Positions 1-9,210 are shown, counted from the stretch's first letter. The stretch is DNA of 64,000 bases from Aureococcus anophagefferens (GCF_000186865.1 NW_008705562.1:3193413-3257412); one strand, 5' to 3'. The notes: generated by a model from the letters alone, not told the origin. Translations and numbers: made by a program.

Positions 1-1337
1 GGCGCGCCGACGGCCGCGCGCCGATCTTCCAGCTGCCGCGCGGGGCGGTGGCCGACGACGGGCGCGGAGTTGGACCGGAGCATCTTCGTGCGGTTCGGCG
101 ACACCATGTCCGGCGCGTCGTCGGGCGCGGCGACGTCGCCGCCGATGGGCGGCGGCCGCGGCGCGCCGCCGCCGCCGTTCCTCGCCGCGTCGCCGGGGTC
201 GCAGGCCAAGACTTCGAGCTTCGCCCGCGACGGCTCCGACTCCCGCGACCAGACGGGCCGCCGCTTCACGCCCTTGCCCTGCTCCGCGGGCAGCTCGCCG
301 CCCCGGTCCTCCTCCGGCGGCGGCCGGTCGCCGCGCTCGGGCGTCGTCGACAGCGGCGGGAGCGCCGCGTTCGGCGCGACGTGGCCGGGGGCCCGGATCG
401 GCGCCGCCTGGCGCCGGCGCCGCGGGCCCTTGTTCGCGACGACGCGCCCGAGCTTGCCCCGGCCGCGCCTAGCGTCGAGGGCGCCGAGCGCCTCCCCGGG
501 GAAGGGCGGCGCGCCGCCGCCCGCGGGCGCGAGCGACGACGCCGAGCCCGCGCGCGCGCGGAGCGCCGTCAGCTCGCGCAGCAGCAGCCGCTGGTGCACG
601 GCCAGGGTCACGCCGAGCACGCGCTCCACGTCGCTGCGGCTCCGGATGCGCAGCAGCGCCCGGCCGTCGACGCCCGGCCGCCCGCCCGGCGCGGCCGCGC
701 CGCCGCGGCCGCCGTACGAGCTCAGCGCCTCGATGCCCCGGAGCCACCGCGCGACGTCGCCCGGCGCCCAGGCCTCGACGCGCGCGTCGCTCGGCATCGC
801 GACGTCGGCGTCGCCCGGCGACGGCGCCCCCTCGGGCACCGCGCCCTCGAACGAGCCGCAGACCTCCATCGCCGCGACGGACCCGCAGAGCCACCGCTCC
901 TGGCCGCCGGAGCCCGACGGCGTCGTCCGCGCGCCCTGCGTCTCGTCCTCGCTCACCTCCTCCTCGACGGGCGGCTCGAGGCCCTCCAGCGTCAGGCTGC
1001 AGGCGCCGCGCGCCGCGCGGCCGACGCCGCCGCCGCGGAACGCCGCGACGGCGGCCAGCAAATCCCGCAGCGGCACCTCGGCGCTCAGCGCCTCGCGGCC
1101 CTCGCGCAGCGTGATCATGACGGGCCGGTCGCCGTCGTCGTCGGGCGCGCTGTGGTGCTCCGGCCCCAGCGGGAAGCCGCCGGGCGACACGTCGCTGCTC
1201 GGCGACGGCTCGGGCGTCGGCAGCGTCGCCTGGCGCGCGAGGCTCAGGCGGGCCGGCGCCTGCCGCTGTTGGGGGGCCGGGGCGTTCCCGATGGACGCCA
1301 CCATGACCACGGGCGGCGCGTTCGACGCCTCCGCCAT
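1..1337 (-). CDS. SAM-domain protein, 3' part beyond the left edge
   Basis: The frame is open from an ATG at 1337 to the window edge (about 445 codons, no stop), so the C-terminus is missing. Residues about 195-265 form a recognisable SAM (sterile alpha motif) domain: a Trp-containing start (VEAWAPGDVARWLRGIEAL), a DGRALL core and a closing LLLRELTALRA helix, the pattern of SAM helices 1-5. SAM domains mediate protein-protein or RNA contacts, so a scaffold or signalling role is likely but unspecified. The rest is low-complexity, rich in Pro, Arg and Gly, with Arg/Lys clusters near residues 300-315 and 370-385. The start codon lies 94 bp from the divergent gene at 1432. The frame has the ordinary codon pattern of the region; the plus-strand frame opposite it is Arg/Ser/Pro-rich and looks like a shadow. 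Confidence 0.7.
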   Translation of the reverse strand, partial: MAEASNAPPVVMVASIGNAPAPQQRQAPARLSLARQATLPTPEPSPSSDVSPGGFPLGPEHHSAPDDDGDRPVMITLREGREALSAEVPLRDLLAAVAAFRGGGVGRAARGACSLTLEGLEPPVEEEVSEDETQGARTTPSGSGGQERWLCGSVAAMEVCGSFEGAVPEGAPSPGDADVAMPSDARVEAWAPGDVARWLRGIEALSSYGGRGGAAAPGGRPGVDGRALLRIRSRSDVERVLGVTLAVHQRLLLRELTALRARAGSASSLAPAGGGAPPFPGEALGALDARRGRGKLGRVVANKGPRRRRQAAPIRAPGHVAPNAALPPLSTTPERGDRPPPEEDRGGELPAEQGKGVKRRPVWSRESEPSRAKLEVLACDPGDAARNGGGGAPRPPPIGGDVAAPDDAPDMVSPNRTKMLRSNSAPVVGHRPARQLEDRRAAVGA

Positions 1338-1431
1338 GACCGATGCGACCGGTGCCGGGCAGCTTCGTGCGCCGCGAGCACCTGGGAAACGCTCTCTCTC
1401 TCATCGTGAAGGGAAAGGAAGACACGATGGC

Positions 1432-2508
1432 ATGATGATGGGCGGCAGCCTGATAGCTGTAGCGCTCACGCTCGGCCTCGCACGGGCGGATCCGCGCACG
1501 GCCTTCGCGCTCGTCGGGCCGGCGACGCACGTGACGCGCGAGTCCCTCGAGCGCTACCGACGCTTCGTCGTCGACGCCTTTGGCGGCGTGGGTGAGACGT
1601 TCGTGCTCCTCAAGGCCTTGGACGCCGAGGGCCGGCCCTGGGCCCACGACGCCGTCGCGACGCTCCGCCGCGACGTCGCGCAAACGCTGAAACCCGTCGT
1701 CGCCGACGTGAACGCGAGCGACGCGGCCTTTGCGCGCTTTCAAGGTTCGCGCGCGGCGATCGCCGCGCGCCTCTGGCCCGACGACGCGCTCATGTACCGG
1801 GGCCGGGGCCGGCGGCAGACCGAGGACCGCATCGCCTACTGGTGGGGCGCCCTGGACCTCGCCTGGCGCGCCGTCGCCGCGCGCGAGGCGGTCGCATCGA
1901 AGCGGTTCGACTTCGTCGTCGTCGCCCGGAGCGACCTGCTGTTCCACGGGCCCCTGCGCCACGTCTCGACGGCGGACCCGAGGTACTGGTACAGCGCGCC
2001 GGACCCGCCCGACGCCTTTTGGACTTTTGCGAGGGACGTCGCGGCGGAGGTCCTGCCGACGGTCTCGCGGCTCGAGCGCTGCGGCGGCGGGAATTCGACG
2101 TGCGACGACTTCTGCGACGCCGCCGCGGGTTTCGTGTTCCTCATGTTCTCCTGGTTTCTGCCGTGCTTCTGGACGGCGCGCTTCTACGACGACCGGGGCC
2201 TGCGGCTCGTCATCGACCCGACGATCAGAGCGTCCTGGCGCCACGCCGTCGGCGCGCCTCGCGACGTCTCCCAGTGCGCGAGCAAGATCGTCTGCGCCTC
2301 GGCGGCGCCCGGCGCCTACGACGCGCGCGTCCACCCGCGGCCCGCGGCGGACTTCGCCTGCGGGCCCTGGCGGTCGACGCGCTGCGACGGGCGGCCCCAC
2401 GGCGGCGACCGGCGCCTCTGCGAGTCGCGGGACGCGTGCCGCGCGACGGCGTTTTCGGGGTGCGGCGTGGCGCCCTGGCGCTGCGGTTCTTCTGCTTCGA
2501 GGCGGTAA
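1432..2508 (+). CDS. secreted/Golgi glycosyltransferase-like protein
   Basis: 358 residues. The start is the first of three consecutive ATGs at 1432, directly before a signal peptide or type II anchor (MMMGGSLIAVALTLGLARA). The mature part contains a stretch FDFVVVARSDLLFHGPL (residues about 160-176) of the type seen in uncharacterised eukaryotic glycosyltransferases, where an acidic-hydrophobic motif marks the nucleotide-sugar site. An aromatic segment (FVFLMFSWFLPCFW) follows, then a Cys-rich C-terminal third (FCD, SQCASKIVCAS, FACGPW, TRCDG, CRATAFSGCG) suggesting disulfides in the secretory pathway. A glycosyltransferase of the ER/Golgi is my best guess, by resemblance only. The upstream in-frame stretch reads through the SAM-domain gene on the other strand and is not coding. 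Its TAA is 3 bp from the stop codon of the convergent U2AF gene. Confidence 0.65.
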   Translation: MMMGGSLIAVALTLGLARADPRTAFALVGPATHVTRESLERYRRFVVDAFGGVGETFVLLKALDAEGRPWAHDAVATLRRDVAQTLKPVVADVNASDAAFARFQGSRAAIAARLWPDDALMYRGRGRRQTEDRIAYWWGALDLAWRAVAAREAVASKRFDFVVVARSDLLFHGPLRHVSTADPRYWYSAPDPPDAFWTFARDVAAEVLPTVSRLERCGGGNSTCDDFCDAAAGFVFLMFSWFLPCFWTARFYDDRGLRLVIDPTIRASWRHAVGAPRDVSQCASKIVCASAAPGAYDARVHPRPAADFACGPWRSTRCDGRPHGGDRRLCESRDACRATAFSGCGVAPWRCGSSASRR

Positions 2509-2511
2509 CGA

Positions 2512-4275
2512 TTAGTCCATGTCGTCTATCATGTCGACGTTGGGCGTGGGCGCGGCCGGCGGCGGTACCGGCGCGACGGGCGGAACGGGCGCGGCCGGCG
2601 CGGGCACCGGCGCGACGGGCGGCACGGGCGCGACGGCCGGCGGCGCGCCGAGGATCACGGGCGCCGCCGGCGCGCAGGGCATGCAGAGCGGCGCGGCCTG
2701 GCCCAGCAGCGCGGGCGCCGCCGCGCCGAGGACCGGCGGCGCGGCGCCGAGCACCGGCGGCGCCGCGGGCGCGTCGGGCGCCGCGGCCGGCGCCGCGGGC
2801 GGCGGCGGGAGCGCGAGGCTGTCGAAGCGCCGGTCGTCGAAGAGGTCCTGGGGGTAGTAGCCCGCGATGATCGTCTTGCCGTCGAACGCGCGGCCCTCGA
2901 AGGCCTCGCGCGCGGCCTGCGCGAAGAAGGCGTCGCCGAAGGCCACGAAGACGGACCCCTGGCCCGGCGCGGGCCGCGTCGTGCCGGGCTCGGGCCGCGG
3001 GATCTCGACGTTCTCGACGTCGCCGTAGGAGCCGCACTCCTGCAGCACGTCGTCGACGACGTCCGCGTACGCTTCGTCGTCGATGAGATCCGCGTCGGTG
3101 ACCATGTGGCGCAGCTGCAGGACCTTGGACGGCACGGTCGGGTCGTGGGGCGGCGGCCGGGGCCGCTCGCCGGACCGCGTCGGCTGCAGCAGCGTCGCGA
3201 CCATCTGCGGCGGCAGCCGCTGGACGACCAACTTCAGGTCGCCGAGCTTCGCGTTGTTCAGCCCCGCGATGGCGTCGGACGACGCCGCGTCGACGGCGTA
3301 GCGGAAGACGGCGGCGCCCTTCACGTTGCCGTCAAAGTCCTTGAGGATGTTCAGCTCCGCGAGCTTCCCGAACGGCGTCAAAATCTTCTTGACGTCCGCC
3401 TCGTCGAGGTGCTTCGGCAGATTGCTCACCATCAACACGTTCGACGTCATCATGAGCGGGTTCAGGCCCGGCGCCGCGTTGCCGAAGGAGCCCAGGCCCG
3501 TCGGGTTGCCCGTGCCGTAGGACCGCGGCCGCCCGAGCTTCAGCGCCGACTCGTTCCAGAGGATCCCGTCGAGCGCGATGGCCTTCTCCGCGGCGTCGAC
3601 GGAGACGAGCTCGAGGAACGCCGTCTCGCCGTCCTCGGCGAGCCAGGCGTTGGCGACGTCGCGGGGGCCCGTGGGAGAGCGGCCCGTCGCCTCCGCTAGA
3701 GCGGAGTCGACGAACGTCGCGACCTGCCCCGCCGTCGCGCCCAGGGGCAGCCGCGTCGCGTAGACCTCCCGCTTCGGCTTGGACGCCTGGGCCGTCGCCG
3801 ACGCCGCCTGGGCCGCCGCGGACGCGGGCGTCGCCGCGGGCACCGCGGCTACCGTCGAGAGGCCCATGCCCGCGCCCCCTAAAAAGTTGCCCGTGCCCAG
3901 GCCCGGCGCGGGCCCCGCGGCGCCGAGCTGGCCGCCGATGGCCGCGAGCATGGGCGCGCCGCCGGAGCCGATCTGCGCGACGCCCGCGGCCATGTTCATG
4001 CCCGCCATCTGCTTCATGATCTGCAGCTTGCTCAGCGCCTCCTGCACGCTCAGGTCCGGGTTCTCCTTCATGATCACCGTCAGCGACAGGCCGCTCGGCT
4101 GGGGCTCGTCGTCGGCGTCGTCGGCCTTCTTCCGCCGCTTCCCGCCGCTCTCCTCGGGCTTCGCGTCGGGGTAGGGGTTCTCGCGCCGCTTGCGCCGCGA
4201 CCGGTCCCGCGACCGCGACCGCCGCCGCCGGCCCCGCGACTCGCTGCGGTCGCGGCGGCGCCGGTCGCTGCCCAT
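2512..4275 (-). CDS. U2AF2: U2AF large subunit (U2AF65-like splicing factor)
   Basis: 587 residues. The start is the ATG at 4275 (MGSDRRRRDRS), giving the RS-like basic N-terminus normal for the family; the open frame extends upstream but without family character. Order: Arg/Ser-rich region (1-35), an Ala/Gly/Met-rich linker, RRM1 (about 171-252, divergent), RRM2 (about 279-352, with VLMVSNLPKHL and GAAVFRYA as RNP-like motifs), and a C-terminal UHM-type RRM (about 384-483) carrying the R-x-F signature in GRAFDGK. A roughly 100-residue Ala/Pro-rich tail, unusual for U2AF65, closes the protein. U2AF65 binds the polypyrimidine tract and recruits U2 snRNP to the 3' splice site in the nucleus. 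Convergent with the gene ending at 2508. Confidence 0.9.
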   Translation of the reverse strand: MGSDRRRRDRSESRGRRRRSRSRDRSRRKRRENPYPDAKPEESGGKRRKKADDADDEPQPSGLSLTVIMKENPDLSVQEALSKLQIMKQMAGMNMAAGVAQIGSGGAPMLAAIGGQLGAAGPAPGLGTGNFLGGAGMGLSTVAAVPAATPASAAAQAASATAQASKPKREVYATRLPLGATAGQVATFVDSALAEATGRSPTGPRDVANAWLAEDGETAFLELVSVDAAEKAIALDGILWNESALKLGRPRSYGTGNPTGLGSFGNAAPGLNPLMMTSNVLMVSNLPKHLDEADVKKILTPFGKLAELNILKDFDGNVKGAAVFRYAVDAASSDAIAGLNNAKLGDLKLVVQRLPPQMVATLLQPTRSGERPRPPPHDPTVPSKVLQLRHMVTDADLIDDEAYADVVDDVLQECGSYGDVENVEIPRPEPGTTRPAPGQGSVFVAFGDAFFAQAAREAFEGRAFDGKTIIAGYYPQDLFDDRRFDSLALPPPPAAPAAAPDAPAAPPVLGAAPPVLGAAAPALLGQAAPLCMPCAPAAPVILGAPPAVAPVPPVAPVPAPAAPVPPVAPVPPPAAPTPNVDMIDDMD

Positions 4276-4465
4276 CGTTCTCGTTGTTGCGGCGGCGGCG
4301 CGGCTAGTGGTCTGCGCGCAACGAGGCTCGCGGCGGCGCGCCGGCGACTCCGTCCACTGAGCGGCACCGTGGCTGCACCGTCGCGGCAATCATGCTTCAA
4401 CCCTGAGCAATGCCGAGTCGGTACGTATACGCGGACCCACCCACGCGCGCTCTTAAAAGACCGCC

Positions 4466-4515
4466 CGTCGGGCGTGGAACTCGCTTCTTTCGTCGGGCGT
4501 GGGACTCGCTTCTTT
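4466..4515. repeat. 25-bp tandem duplication in a promoter region
   Basis: Two head-to-tail copies of a 25-mer beginning CGTCGGGCGTGG and ending CTCGCTTCTTT, differing at one position (GGAAC against GGGAC). It lies between the U2AF2 start and the 3' end of the EF-hand gene, so it is in the U2AF2 upstream region. Confidence 0.9.
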
Positions 4516-4563
4516 GAATTTCCTTTTACACAAAAAAGACCTCGGCCGCGCGTCGCGCGCGGC

Positions 4564-5451
4564 CTACATGATGGAGCACGCGCCCGAGGCGGGCACCGCG
4601 AGCTTCCGCGTCTCGAAGAGGGGCAGCTCGCGGCCCGGGCTGCCCTTCTTCGCGGCGGCGGCCCGCGCCTCCTCGCGGCGCTTCTGGTCGATGAGGAGCC
4701 CCATCCACACGGAGATCGTCGCGAAGATCTCGTCGCGGTTGATCGCGCCGTCGTGGTTCTTGTCGCAGTTGTGGATGATGAACTCGACGTCGCCGTCCGT
4801 GACGTCGACGTCGAGGACGTTCTCCGACGGCGTGTTGCCCGTGATGTTCTTCCACTTGGCGTTCAACGAGCGCTCGGAGAGGATGCCCTTGTCCTTGGCG
4901 CGCTGGAGGCTCTGGAGCTTGAAGGTCCGGGCGACGGCCTCCTCCGTGCCCTCGTCGCCCTTGACGACCAGGGTGCCCTCGACGACGGCGCGCAGGAAGC
5001 CCTTGATCTCCGGGGGCTCGACCTCGAGCTTGCCGCTCTTGTCGTAGTCGAAGCGGTCGAAGACCTCGTCGAGGAACTTGGACCGTTTCAGGTACTCGCG
5101 GTAGCGCGCGACGACGCGGCGGACCTTCCAGCGCGGGACGCCCTCCTCGATCTCGCCGCCGTGGGGCGTCTCCGGCTCGGCCGGGTCGTGCTCCTTGTGC
5201 AGGGCCTCGGCGATGGTCCAGACGTAGTCCATGGCGACGTCCGTCGGCGCGGCCTCGGGCTCGAGCTCCGCGAGCAGCTTCCGCAGCTCCTCGCGCTGGA
5301 GGCTCAGGTCGCGGTTCACGTCGTACTTCTCGAGCCACATGTCGACCTCCTCCTCGTCGCGCATCCGCTTCTCCTCCTTGAGCTTCTGGAGCTCGAGGCG
5401 GCGCTTCTTCGCCGCCCGCTTCGCGCGGGCGATTGCCATGGTCGCAGCCAT
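4564..5451 (-). CDS. EF-hand calcium-binding protein
   Basis: 295 residues from the ATG at 5451 (MAATMAIARAKRAAKKRR); a second ATG at 5439 sits in GACCATGG and is equally plausible. A basic helix (residues 5-30) is followed by EF-hand loops: DVNRDLSLQREE is near-canonical, DYDKSGKLEVEP lacks the acidic residue at loop position 12, and DKNHDGAINRDE is canonical. A region around residues 160-215 carries no clear loop. The C-terminus ends ACSIM, which reads as a CaaX-like box (C-S-I-M) but has an Ala before the Cys; prenylation is possible, not shown. It is probably a calcium sensor or regulatory subunit; the partner is unknown. The upstream 244 bp are shared with the divergent plastid gene at 5696. 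Confidence 0.8.
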   Translation of the reverse strand: MAATMAIARAKRAAKKRRLELQKLKEEKRMRDEEEVDMWLEKYDVNRDLSLQREELRKLLAELEPEAAPTDVAMDYVWTIAEALHKEHDPAEPETPHGGEIEEGVPRWKVRRVVARYREYLKRSKFLDEVFDRFDYDKSGKLEVEPPEIKGFLRAVVEGTLVVKGDEGTEEAVARTFKLQSLQRAKDKGILSERSLNAKWKNITGNTPSENVLDVDVTDGDVEFIIHNCDKNHDGAINRDEIFATISVWMGLLIDQKRREEARAAAAKKGSPGRELPLFETRKLAVPASGACSIM

Positions 5452-5695
5452 CGCGCTGACCGTAGTACGGTTGGGTTGCGGTGGGGGCGCTCGAGCGGGT
5501 GGCTCGAGTCCGGTGCTCTCGTGTCGAGAGCTTGTTGTTTGCGATTTGGGGCTGCCATGTCTCAACGCGACAGTGGCCATTGGCGACAACACTGGCATCA
5601 ACACTCCACGGCTGCTGACCTGGCCAGGCCTGCCAGTGTCGACGCGCCTCTACAAGGTCGACTGAGTCCGCCTCGTCGCTTTGTGATCACCGACG

Positions 5696-6286
5696 ATGCC
5701 GCGCGCCCTAGCCCTCCTCGCCGTCGGCGCCGGCGCCTTCGCGCCGGCCCAGCTCGCCTCGCACCCGCGCGACGTGCGCGTCGCCGGCATCTTCGACGGC
5801 GTCAAGGACGCCTTCAGCCAGGATGCCGGCATCCTCGACGAGGACCGCGTGACGCCCTTCGACCGCTGGCTGGGCATCGACGTGCGCTCCGAGGATTCGA
5901 AAGCGGAGGAATTCGGCGTGCCCGACGACTTCGTCGACTCCATGGACGAGGCCAACTACGTCTCCGTGAAACTCTCGAAGCCCATGGGCATCGTCTTCGA
6001 GGAGAACGACCCGTCGACGGGCGGCGTCTTCGTCGCGTCGCTCGCCGACGGCGGCGCGGCGGCGGAGAACGCGTCCGTGAAGCCCGGCGACCAGCTCGTC
6101 GCCGTCGGGGACGCGCTCTGCAAGGGCAAGGACTTCGACGCGTGCCTCGGCTTGATCCAGGCGTCCGACGCGGAGCTCACGTCCCTCGTCTTCTTCCGGG
6201 GCGGGCCCTCGAGCCTCTACGGCAACCTCGGCGCCTCCGACGGCTGGATGACCGAGTTCATGGAGAAGAAGAACGGCGGGCACTAG
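5696..6286 (+). CDS. plastid-targeted PDZ-domain protein
   Basis: 196 residues. The N-terminus MPRALALLAVGAGAFAPAQL is a short signal peptide followed by A-G-A-F-A-P, a close match to the ASAFAP motif that sends nucleus-encoded proteins through the ER into heterokont plastids. After about 60 transit/linker residues comes a PDZ-like fold (about 90-170): a KPMGIVFEEN carboxylate-binding strand, GGVFVASLADGGAA, and VKPGDQLVAVGD. Such proteins act as scaffolds or protease cofactors; the partner is unknown. ATG at 5696 is the only start giving the targeting peptide. Confidence 0.8.
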   Translation: MPRALALLAVGAGAFAPAQLASHPRDVRVAGIFDGVKDAFSQDAGILDEDRVTPFDRWLGIDVRSEDSKAEEFGVPDDFVDSMDEANYVSVKLSKPMGIVFEENDPSTGGVFVASLADGGAAAENASVKPGDQLVAVGDALCKGKDFDACLGLIQASDAELTSLVFFRGGPSSLYGNLGASDGWMTEFMEKKNGGH

Positions 6287-6425
6287 GGGGCCTCGCGCGC
6301 CGCTCGAGACGGGAGGCCGCGCGGGGGCGTAACCGCGGTCCATCGCTCTCTCGAGTCGCCGTGTGTGCGGGCCCACACAGCCGGGCTGTGTGAACCAAGC
6401 GTCGCCCCGACTCGCGTTACGGCCC

Positions 6426-7037
6426 CTAGTCCATCGACACGGTGCAGAGGGAGCTCGCGAAGCGCGCCTTGTTCGCGTCGTCGCCCTTGTTGAGCCGGTC
6501 CGAGTAGGACACGTAGACGAGCGTGTTCGTCGCCTTGTCGACGACGCGGCGCACCTTGAGCGTCTTGAAGAGCAGCGACTTGGCCTCGGTGACGACGTCC
6601 TCGCCCTCGGGCGACGTGTCGACGTTCGCCGCCATCTTCACCTCCGCGCGGCGCGCGCACGCGAGGCCGGACTGGGACGGGTCGCTGAAGAAGTCCTTCT
6701 GCAGGCGCTCCGTCACGGGCCGCTCGAAGTCGGACACGTAGAGCGTGACGCCCTCGACCTTCGGGTCCGAGAACGCGTCGATGATGAGCTTGTCCTTGAA
6801 GACGAGCCCCGACGCGGAGATGCTGGCGACGGTTCTCTTGCCCTCGGCGTGCGCCGGCGGCGATGCTACAGTCGACACGCAGCCGAGGGCGAGCAGCGCC
6901 GGAGCGGCGGCGCGTAGAGCCGCCTTGGCGAGCGCGGCAGCGGGCGCGGGAGTGTGTGCGCGCGGCGGCGACGGCGCGCGCAGGGCGGCGGCGGTGCCGA
7001 ACAAGAGCAGCGCGGCTTTGATGTTGGTCGTCCGCAT
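6426..7037 (-). CDS. CreA-like protein, plastid (probably thylakoid lumen)
   Basis: 203 residues. The body matches the CreA family: FKDKLIIDAFSDPKVEGVTLYVSDF, a DFFSDPSQSGLACARRAEV segment replacing the usual DPS..S.ACRQ, then FKTLKVRRVVDKATNTLVYVSYSD. CreA proteins are small periplasmic bacterial proteins of unclear function, with homologues in algal plastids. The N-terminus is long and layered: a signal peptide (MRTTNIKAALLLFGTAAALRA), a Pro/Ala/Arg transit-like stretch, then a second hydrophobic segment ending A-H-A-E at about residue 65, as expected for lumen delivery. The role is unknown. 132 bp separate it from the divergent gene at 7170. Confidence 0.8.
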   Translation of the reverse strand: MRTTNIKAALLLFGTAAALRAPSPPRAHTPAPAAALAKAALRAAAPALLALGCVSTVASPPAHAEGKRTVASISASGLVFKDKLIIDAFSDPKVEGVTLYVSDFERPVTERLQKDFFSDPSQSGLACARRAEVKMAANVDTSPEGEDVVTEAKSLLFKTLKVRRVVDKATNTLVYVSYSDRLNKGDDANKARFASSLCTVSMD

Positions 7038-7169
7038 TGCGTTTGCAGCAACGAGCTCGAGAGATCAACAGGGTTCACCGAGACGTCAATCGGCACGGGC
7101 TGCCTCAAGGGTGAGGACTTCTGGAAACGCGGAGGTAGCCCCCGGCGGCTGCCGCCACAACTGACAAGA

Positions 7170-7832
7170 ATGCCTCTGTCGGACTTCAACCTGCCGAACC
7201 GCATCATCGCGGAGATGATGGCCCAGGAGCACCAGGAGAAGTGCCAGCAGTACCTCAAGGACAACCCGCCGCCGCCGCCGCCGCCGCTCGTGCCGACGGC
7301 GGACCGCATGGCGGCGCTCCACAAGAAGATCCCCTGCGAGCCCGAGGGTCCCCTGGAGTGCGACGAGCTGCGGGCCATGTGCAAAGCCGTGAAGATGGAC
7401 TTCACGTCCGTCGGGGACACGATGGACATGCTCGACGCGCTCCTCGACTACGTCGCGGCCGTCGCGCCGGTGCTGGCCGAGGCGAAGAGCGTCAAGCTGA
7501 CGGGCGACTGCGCGACGGACGTCGGCGCGCTCTGCGCCGCGTACGACGTGCCCTACGCGAAGCTCGACGACGCGCTCGTGGAGCTCCTCGGCGCGCTCGG
7601 CTCGGACTTCACGGACGAGAAGAAGCGGGCCGTCATGGCCAAGTGCGAGGACAAGAACATGACGCGGGTCATGAAGGAGATCGGCAAGACCTACCGCTTC
7701 AAGGCGACGACGCCCTGCTTCCGCGAGACGACGAAGACGGAGGTCACGTGGAAGGTCCGGCTCACGGAGGCGGAGCTCGAGAAGCTCATGAAGGAGCAGG
7801 AGGAGGCCGACGACGAGGACGGCCAGGAGTAA
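7170..7832 (+). CDS. conserved-looking protein of unknown function
   Basis: 220 residues from the ATG at 7170 (MPLSDFNLPNR); the upstream open frame overlaps the divergent CreA-like gene and is Arg/Gly-rich shadow. No signal peptide or membrane segment. A short Pro run (seven Pro) at residues 33-39 is followed by an alpha-helical, Asp/Lys/Ala-rich body and an acidic, charged C-terminus (KLMKEQEEADDEDGQE). Scattered Cys residues (CQQY, IPCEP, LECDEL, GDCATD, CAAYD, KCEDK) form no obvious metal site. I do not recognise a family. It is tail-to-tail with the TPR gene, 43 bp apart. Confidence 0.7.
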   Translation: MPLSDFNLPNRIIAEMMAQEHQEKCQQYLKDNPPPPPPPLVPTADRMAALHKKIPCEPEGPLECDELRAMCKAVKMDFTSVGDTMDMLDALLDYVAAVAPVLAEAKSVKLTGDCATDVGALCAAYDVPYAKLDDALVELLGALGSDFTDEKKRAVMAKCEDKNMTRVMKEIGKTYRFKATTPCFRETTKTEVTWKVRLTEAELEKLMKEQEEADDEDGQE

Positions 7833-7875
7833 GGCGGGGTGCGACGGGAGTTCTCGGGGCGCGACTGCGAGAGTG

Positions 7876-9210
7876 TTACGCCTCGAAGGCCCCGTCGGCG
7901 CCGACCTCGCGGACCTCGCCGGGCGGGAGCGGCGGCGCGGCGTCGCCCATCCGCGCGCGGACGTTCGCGCGCGCGAGCTTCCGGAGCTCGGCGTCGGGCA
8001 CCTGGGGCTCGCTCTGCATCTCCGCGGCCGTCTTGATGTTGTCGAGGCCCATGCCCGGGGGCATGCCGCCCGGCATGCCGCCCATGCCCGGCAAGCCGCC
8101 CGGGAACGCGTCCGCGAGGTCCGGCCGCACGTTCTTGAGCAGCTTCTCGATGTCGACCATCTGGGGCCCCGCGCCGGGCGCCTCGTTCAGCGCGCGCGCG
8201 ACGGCCTCGGCGCCGCCGCGCGCGCGGTTGTCGACGCGGAGCCGGTGGAGCTCCGCCTGCACCGCCGGGTCCTCGCTCGTCTCGCGCGCGCACTTCTTCT
8301 TCAGGGAGCGCAGCGCCGGGAGCTCGCCGTCCAAAGCGAGGCCCGCGTCCGCGGCGGCCTCGGCCGCCGCGTAGTCGCCGAGGCCCCAGAGCGCCTGGCC
8401 CACGCGGCACCGCGCCTTCGCCCAGGCCGGGTCCAGGCGCGCGGCGGTCTCGGCGTCTCGCAGGGCGCCGCGGTAGCTGTGGAGCTGGGCCCGGCACGCG
8501 GACCGGTTCGCGTGGAGTTTGGCGTCCGCGGCGTCCTCGGCCAAAGCGAGCGTGTAGTGCCGCTCGGCCTCGTCGTATTTTTTGGCGCCGTAGGCCGCGT
8601 CGCCCTCGGCCTTGTGGGCCTGCGCCGCGGTTTCGTCGCGCAGAGCCGCGTCCGTCGCGTAGGGCAGATCCCCGAACGCCTCCGGCGGCGCCGGCCGGTG
8701 CGACGGGTCGTCCGCGAGCTTCGCGAGGTTCGCGCGGCACGTGCTCAGGGACCCGTCGAGCGCGAGCGCGCGCCGGCAGGCGACCTCCGACTCGAGCTTG
8801 TAGGCCGCGGCCTCGTCGCGCGCCGACTTGGAGAAGCACGTCTCGCGCGGCGTCTTTTGCGTCATCGACCGCGCCGCGCCGACCTCGTCGTAGTCGTCGC
8901 GCTCCCAGGCGCAGTCGACGACGTGCGCCGCCAGGGAGAGGCAGGCGCTCGCGAGGCGCGCGTGGCCCTTGCCCCAGGCCGGCGCCAGCGTCGTCGCCTT
9001 GCGGCCATCGGTGACGCCGCATTGCAGCCAGCCGACCTTCTCGGGGCCCCAGAGGCTCGCGGCGAGCTTCTCGCAGCAGGCCGCGCGATTGCCGTAGAGC
9101 TTCTCATTCTCCGGGTCCTGCTTGATGGCGAGACCGTATTTCGTCGCCGCCTCGCCGTACTTGGCCTTGCGGAAGAGCGCGTCGGCCTCGGCCTTGGTGC
9201 TCGCCGCCAT
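7876..9210 (-). CDS. TPR co-chaperone-like protein (STI1/HOP type)
   Basis: 444 residues. There are two tetratricopeptide blocks: N-terminal (about 6-110, ALFRKAKYGEAATKYGLAI, ENEKLYGNRAACCEKL) and central (about 205-310, GDAAYGAKKYDEAERHYTLA, AKLHANRSACRAQL, DPAWAKARCRVGQALW). A Gly/Met/Pro stretch (GLPGMGGMPGGMPPGMG, about 390-405) follows, then a short helical C-terminus. The N-to-K spacing in the TPR helices resembles Hsp70/Hsp90-binding co-chaperones of the STI1/HOP group and the GMP-rich segment is common in them, but the third TPR block of classical HOP is missing. It is probably cytosolic. ATG at 9210 gives MAASTKAEADALFRK, a natural start. Confidence 0.75.
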   Translation of the reverse strand: MAASTKAEADALFRKAKYGEAATKYGLAIKQDPENEKLYGNRAACCEKLAASLWGPEKVGWLQCGVTDGRKATTLAPAWGKGHARLASACLSLAAHVVDCAWERDDYDEVGAARSMTQKTPRETCFSKSARDEAAAYKLESEVACRRALALDGSLSTCRANLAKLADDPSHRPAPPEAFGDLPYATDAALRDETAAQAHKAEGDAAYGAKKYDEAERHYTLALAEDAADAKLHANRSACRAQLHSYRGALRDAETAARLDPAWAKARCRVGQALWGLGDYAAAEAAADAGLALDGELPALRSLKKKCARETSEDPAVQAELHRLRVDNRARGGAEAVARALNEAPGAGPQMVDIEKLLKNVRPDLADAFPGGLPGMGGMPGGMPPGMGLDNIKTAAEMQSEPQVPDAELRKLARANVRARMGDAAPPLPPGEVREVGADGAFEA

